From positions 2,046,001-2,110,000 of the forward strand of contig JBBELK010000093.1 of assembly GCA_037783545.1 (NCBI GenBank): 64,000 nucleotides of DNA. Reading direction: 5' to 3'. The notes beneath the pieces are model-generated. The model saw only the letters and a program-made list of their open reading frames with translations, was not told where the DNA came from and ran no database searches. Each line of letters begins with the position of its first letter. Position 1 is the first letter of the stretch. Position numbers and translations under genes: made by a program. This document shows positions 59,052 through 64,000 of the stretch, one piece after another. The DNA is from Henricia sp. BOLD:AAB3569 (lineage: Eukaryota > Echinodermata > Asteroidea > Spinulosida > Echinasteridae).

Positions 59052-59739
59052 ATTACTTTCTAAAACTGCAAAAAGCCCAATATTGATGTGGACGGAAATT
59101 TTGATTGCATCACAGTTTATCAGAGACACTCACTCAAATGCAACTTATCAATTTATCTTGATTAATATTGCTGTATCTATGGAAACTAATCAAGCCATCT
59201 ACCTATAGGTAATTTCAAGAAACTGCCAATGAACACATTTCTTAAAGCTGTGAATAACAGAACTCAAACCACTTCCAAACGTCACACCGCTGCTCAAGTA
59301 TTTATACTGCTTTATGTACAAGAAGAAAACATATTTTAAAAACCCTCATGTACAGATATCTTTAATAATAATATTAATAATAAGTCACGCTACATTTTTA
59401 ATGTGTTAACTCAACCAGTTGGGTTAACCTGAAATGAACCCTTTTACACAGTAATCCTGGGGCACCTTCAATAGACCACTCAAGTGAAAAGGTCACCCTT
59501 TGTGTGTTGGCAAGGTGATTGGGTCTACACTAAAGCAGGTGAACCTTTTCAAATCAGCGTGCACCACATAGCAACAAAAAATAGTCTGGTCAAGTGAATA
59601 CTAAGTGTGCATGTGAAAGGAAGTATGTCAGTACACCAGATGTTAACCCTAGCCAAATAACCAGACCTAGTTATGCCCATATTACCCAATGATTGAGCAC
59701 TTCATCCTCTTAACCACTATTAACCTAGTTAATACAAAC

Positions 59740-62700
59740 CTAGTCATCCAGCTGGCACAGCAAAGCCACACCCCTTTTAATCCAGTGCTGTACTGGTTTA
59801 TCAGTGGGTAGTTCCATGGGCAGGACAAAGTTTGTAGAGTGACCGGTTGTGGACAGGGTGCCTCTACGTTCACCGGTCTTGTACAGTGGGCAGACGTAGT
59901 CCGTGTTGGGCTTGAAATCAACTTTCTTGCCTGTTGGAGAAAGTAGAGTAGTCACTCAGGGTTATTCAAGTTTTGCAGTATCTTATAAGCCCCAGTAAAT
60001 TATTTGCAGTTACCCAAAATTTTACTTCACAAGTTGACAAGTGAGTGAGTGAGTTTAACGCCATGCCGGCATCAGTGGCCATATTCATGGCGGGATTATG
60101 TTAATATATAAAATGCTTGGTTTTAATTAAAGATAATTAAATCATGTAAGTTGTGGAAGATATATGATCTTGGAATCAGTTGTATAGATATCAAGTGATA
60201 TATTTCAATAAGATTGAAGAAACATTGTATATAAGTACTACATGGACTCTGGGCAGTTTTCCAAGGGAATCCCCAGGAGGCCGGTTATAGAGGATCCCCC
60301 AGACACACGGTACCGTGTCTGAATCACAATTGACAAGAGAAACCTGACTGAAGGTGTTGATAGCAATGGTACCAAGCACCACATGTTTTCTTTTCTTGTG
60401 TAAAATGGTACCTTTGTGGGAGAAATTGCCAACTGAAGGTGTTTTTTTTGGTCACCATTCATTCAACACAAAAACCGTGCATGGATTTTTCAGGTTTTCT
60501 GAAAAATTACTGTGTCTATGAGCAAGTTCGATCAAGCGACTATAGTTCACTATAGTAGACTAGAGTCCCTAGTCGACTATAGTTAACTACAGTCGCTTGA
60601 TCGAACTTGCTCCATGTGGCTGAAATTTCTACAAGGCAGTTTATCAACATTATTCTTTAATGTATTGTAATGGTGGACACTTGTATAGCGCACATGTCTA
60701 CCCTAGGGTACTCCTAGCGCTTGTTGCCATTAACATTATCGCTGCCATCAGGAAGTCACCAGAACCATTTCGCTTCAACTAGGTGGCTACCTGGCCAAGG
60801 CGCACAATCCTATCAGCAGTTAGATTGGGGCATTTCCCCCTAACAGCTCCCCAAATATCGCTTGGGTTGATGAGGCAATTGAGATTAAGTGTCTTGCCCA
60901 CGGACACAAACCTGTTGGCACAAGTGGGGCTCGAACCCATAACCCTTTGATCACAAGCACGTCTGTATACCCACTAGACCACACTTTAGTTATGTGATGC
61001 TGTTGTTCCTGTTTCTAATCATGTAATCTGTCTTTAAAATTAAGTTTCAAAGTAAGGAAGCCACTAAAACGAAGGGTTTGCTGGCACCTTACCGGGTTTA
61101 ATCCATATGACTGGTACAGGATCAAAGAGAACTTTGGGCAGAGACTCGGCAAGGATTCCCCTGAGAAAGAAAATACATCATAAAGCCATTTATTACTAAA
61201 AGCAATACCATCAACTATGTATGCATCAACTTGTTGCATGAAGGTATGCACAAAGGAGTTTTACATGCTCGCAAAAACATAATTCTCCAGTTTTCAGACA
61301 AAATGGAAATGTCCATACTACAAGGCATCACAAGGCTTGCAAGTTCGTACCAGCTTAAAGAGGGTCATATTTTGTGTTCTTTGTATAACAATAATGTACG
61401 AGTTGTTCAGAACAATTATATAATATTGGATGGCTTTGAGGGTGATATGAGAATATAACGCACGAGTCATGAAAATACGGAACGAGTCGAAAGTGAGTTC
61501 GGTATTTTCATGACGAGTGCGGTATATTCTCATATCACCCGAAAAGCCATCAAATATTATTATTGTTATATAAAATGGAGCTTATATCTTCTTTGTTTTG
61601 TAGGATTTCCGCAAATTGTCTGTTTGGTGTTGAAAACTTCAGTTCTTTTCCAACGTTTACAACAGCATGTGCTTTTGTTACTGTTGTACAGTATTTTGTT
61701 GCTACTGTACTCAAGCTCGGGCTGCACCTACTTGCACAATGCATATACTCGATGCATGACGCGCACGTACGCATGTGTTCAGGGTGCGGCCCAGCGTGTA
61801 CGCACATCGGATTAGGGCTCTGTGCCTCACAGTATCAGAAATGCACGTTACTCGCAAAAGCTTCATTTTATATAATAATGTTGTTTCTTTGGTACACTCC
61901 TCTTTCAACAAAATTTATGCAAATCATGATGTGCGCACACAGCTTAGAGAGAGTACATGGTCTGTAACTTACCTCTTCCTGTCCCAGCGTGCTCCATCCA
62001 GGAACAGACCATTGACATACACACCATCCTCTGGGGGTTTGTCCACAGTTTCACAAGGCAGCACCTATCGACAGACAAAAATTAATCACTCCACATTAAT
62101 AACTTTTTTTTAAATGCGTTATAGCTTGCAGTGATCTAATTAAAAGGAAACAAAGTTTGGAATTCAATGCATAGTTCCAACCTGTCAATCAAGCCGAACC
62201 CGCCGACCAATCACAACAGAGCTAGCAGACGGCGCCCACATAGGTCAAAGTGATGCAATCATCATACATTCACGCAATTTTCTGCCCATACAGTTTGTAT
62301 GTTGTATGCGCCAGTGACCGGGTGAATTTTGGTTTCAATGTCGGGCGATTCGCTGTTCAAAGGTAGGAAAGCGCATTTTTATGAAATATATGTCATCCCT
62401 GCATTACTAGCCCTTCGCTCAGTGTGTGCTACGGTAACTGTCGACCCTAAAACATAAATACCTTTGAGTTTTCTCCAATGAATCTGTGCTTTCCATGCCG
62501 AGTCCCGTTGCTTTGTACGTTGTGTCGCCATTTTTAGACATGGAATGACCGCACATAAATGGTCAATTAGCCTTTTACGAATTTTATATGAATAGCATCT
62601 TGTGTACAAACGTACTTCCTTTCACTTGCACACTAAGTATCCACTTAACCAGACTAAATTTGTTTTGCTATGTGGTGCACACAGCAGGCGTGAAGTACAG

Positions 62701-63457
62701 AATCAATACTGTATTCACCGTAGAAGAAAACTGCATAAAGCAACCAGACATATCGAGTGCTTGGGGTTTAAATGTGTTAAGTGCAATTTTGGCCATATTG
62801 AGTTATTTGCATATTCTTGGATAATTTGAGATGCTCTTTTCAATGCACACATCAGTTAAGTGCTAATAACACATTGTCATGGTGAAAACTGCATGAGAAG
62901 TATGTGCAGATTGTCAATTGCCGAAGCTAGTTTGGTGCACAAACATGTTAACTGCCTCTATCACTGATGTGTTAAGTACTTTTTTAGTAAATAACTTCAG
63001 CTTTTAATTAATTTTATGACCCATGTCATACTCAATCCAAAGTATATTATTACAAGAAACACCATTTGTAAGAAGGAGCATGTGGAGTACACCCCTGATT
63101 TTTCACAACTATTACAACATTCAACTGGATTTATCTAAAAACTATAAAATTGCACTTAACACATTTGAACCCCAAGCACTCGATATGAACAAATTCATGG
63201 CAAGTGCAGACCTCAAGTGAACCCACCTCAAACTCAAATGCACACTTGTCAATGGGGATGGTGTACTTGCGAGCGTAGTTCTGCATAGCTCCGGTCAGGA
63301 AGGCTTGGGTGAAGAAGAAGCCAGACAGCCAGAAGATGTCTGGTTTCTGGTTGTCATACCAGTCCTGGAGGAACTTGAGACGAGCCAGGAAATCAGTGAT
63401 GTAGCTGCCTAGGGGTTTGAGGGTGGAGTAGGAGCGCTTGGCCCACATCTCAGGTAC
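59740..63457 (-). CDS. Axonemal dynein heavy chain, C-terminal exons (inner-arm type, partial)
   Basis: Four minus-strand exons join in phase: 63227-63457, 61973-62064, 61093-61160 and 59740-59930 (TAG), giving the last 193 aa of a protein that should be about 4,000 aa. The rest lies beyond the right edge. The product powers ciliary and flagellar beating. Landmarks are [66 protein letters not shown] and [20 protein letters not shown]. The last phrases fit the C-terminal domain of the DNAH3/DNAH7/DNAH12 group better than outer-arm chains; the exact orthologue is not resolved. The frame enters exon 63457 in phase 0, and no earlier exon is visible up to 64000. Confidence 0.93.
60031..60115. repeat. 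Dispersed repeat fragment
   Basis: GTGAGTGAGTGAGTTTAACG and CATCAGTGGCCATATTCATG have the look of a common marine-invertebrate dispersed repeat. It lies in the last dynein intron. Confidence 0.4.
60310..60660. repeat. Dispersed repeat carrying an inserted hairpin
   Basis: It is the inverse of about 41260-41590. It is interrupted at 60520-60612 by a hairpin absent from the other copy. Confidence 0.6.
60520..60612. mobile_element. 93-bp near-perfect palindrome insertion
   Basis: Two 44-bp arms (starting GAGCAAGTTCGATCAAGCGA) pair with only about three mismatches. The copy of the surrounding repeat at about 41380-41405 lacks it; ATG appears at both edges, a likely 3-bp duplication. Confidence 0.75.
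60670..60990 (-). repeat. tRNA-related dispersed repeat
   Basis: GTGTCTTGCCCACGGACACA and TGGGGCTCGAACCCATAACC, ending near CCCACTAGACCACA, have a tRNA-like inverted head; on the minus strand the B-box-like GGTTCGAGCC is recognisable. It lies in the last dynein intron. Confidence 0.45.
61421..61560. mobile_element. Palindromic repeat
   Basis: AATATTGGATGGCTTTGAGG and GTGATATGAGAATATA are matched inversely by TATATTCTCATATCACCC and GCCATCAAATATT. A half copy is at about 18395-18448. It lies in a dynein intron. Confidence 0.65.
62600..62700. repeat. Dispersed repeat with CCACATAGCAACA
   Basis: ACTTCCTTTCACTTGCACAC, CCACTTAACCAGACTAAATT and GCTATGTGGTGCACACAGC recur near 15555-15600, 16040-16110, 16190-16240, 55930-55970 (with the MITE insertion) and 59560-59640. 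Confidence 0.55.
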
Positions 63458-63519
63458 CTAATGAAATGAAAAGATGCCAGGTTATTGTGGGGTTTAAATC
63501 CTGATGTGAATACCGATGG

Positions 63520-63760
63520 AAAACCTGAGTGAGTATACCACTGTGCCTCATAGCTCACATGGTAGAGTATCTGGCCAGTTTGTCAAAGGTCTTGGGTTCA
63601 AATCTTGATGAGGACCATATAATTATATTTTTCTCATCCCATTTTTGCTTATTTCATTTCCATGGTGATTAGGCACCATACCAAATATTGCATTTGTTAC
63701 TTTGCGAAGTTGGACATCCAACACCAAGCAAAAAAAGTTGGGTTCTTAGGGGAAACCTGG
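63520..63760 (+). repeat. tRNA-derived repeat S1, diverged copy
   Basis: AAAACCTGAGTGAGTATACC leads directly into a tRNA-like head (CATAGCTCACATGGTAGAGT, then CTTGGGTTCAAATCTTGAT), followed by TTTCATTTCCATGGTGATTA and a tail ending GGGGAAACC. The tail-to-head junction at the left again points to tandem units. It lies in a dynein intron. Confidence 0.65.
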
Positions 63761-64000
63761 GAATAATATGTGTCTCAGAGATGGAAATAAAAAGTCAGAT
63801 TTATAATTTTATGAAACTTTTCTTCAATTAACTTTTCTCACAGGTAATAAATGAGATTTTAAGAATTTTTAAAAGTGGCCCCCGAATTGGTAGGTGAAAC
63901 TGCTAATTTTGACGTGGAATCAAAATGGTACTGAAAAAAACGGTTGTTGCACGTGATTTTGGTCCTATACATGGTCTCCGGAAGTCGATAAATCTCGCAG

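Larger units (their letters stand above)
55736..59739. other. Intergenic region between convergent ATP6AP1 and dynein genes
   Basis: I see no further gene. AATAAA candidates for ATP6AP1 occur near 56806 and 57829, but the true site is undetermined. An ATT microsatellite is at 56600-56622. Repeats are listed separately. About 56725-56790 shares AGTGACTTTTT/AAGTCACTTT phrases with the 10.4-12.2 kb element. Confidence 0.5.

Noticed and set aside
63458..64000. Further upstream dynein exon
   Set aside because: No open frame with dynein-like residues or suitable splice sites was found; the interval holds the S1 repeat and AT-rich intron.

Overview
The window is nuclear DNA from an animal. It has four spliced host genes with consensus GT-AG introns and is otherwise dense with transposon debris. 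The axonemal dynein gene, very frequent TACATGTA-type motifs and the many tRNA-derived and foldback repeats suggest a marine invertebrate deuterostome, perhaps an echinoderm such as a sea star. That placement is an inference from sequence style, not a database match.

Layout. Bases 1-27,500 hold no host gene that I can recognise. This part contains a 145-bp satellite with an 870-bp higher-order period (1-1690), a 1-kb near-perfect inverted repeat (5385-6388), further foldback elements and nested palindromes (7.6-8.5, 10.4-12.2 and 14.3-17.2 kb), two more satellite arrays side by side (19.5-22.6 kb), a decayed DIRS-type tyrosine-recombinase retrotransposon (about 23-25.8 kb), and a cluster of tRNA-Gln-like remnants and tandem tRNA-derived repeats (25.7-27.5 kb).

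Bases 27.8-63.5 kb carry the genes. Tim17 (plus strand, 7 exons, 168 aa) is the channel-forming subunit of the mitochondrial TIM23 translocase. RPS23/uS12 (minus, 4 exons, 145 aa) is a small-subunit ribosomal protein. ATP6AP1/Ac45 (plus, 9 exons, 454 aa) is a V-ATPase accessory subunit. The last 4 exons of an inner-arm axonemal dynein heavy chain lie on the minus strand and run off the right edge. RPS23 and ATP6AP1 are head-to-head, with 437 bp between their start codons. Tim17/RPS23 and ATP6AP1/dynein are tail-to-tail. The gene products act in unrelated processes, and I see no functional cluster.

The most interesting structure is a set of long-arm foldback elements that begin and end with TA and are flanked by exact 9-bp target-site duplications: 5385-6388, 7628-8482, 29231-29848, 42161-42777 and 44920-45651. 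Three belong to one family that carries an extra small palindrome at only one end. One of these has inserted about 10 bases inside the 5' splice site of RPS23 intron 2. Other notable points are three satellite families with higher-order structure, an apparent Gly-Gly insertion at the N-terminus of RPS23, a hairpin transposon just after the Tim17 stop codon that may supply its polyadenylation signal, and several filled/empty insertion-site pairs within the window. All coordinates were read by eye. Gene exon boundaries were checked for reading phase. Repeat edges without stated duplications are approximate.
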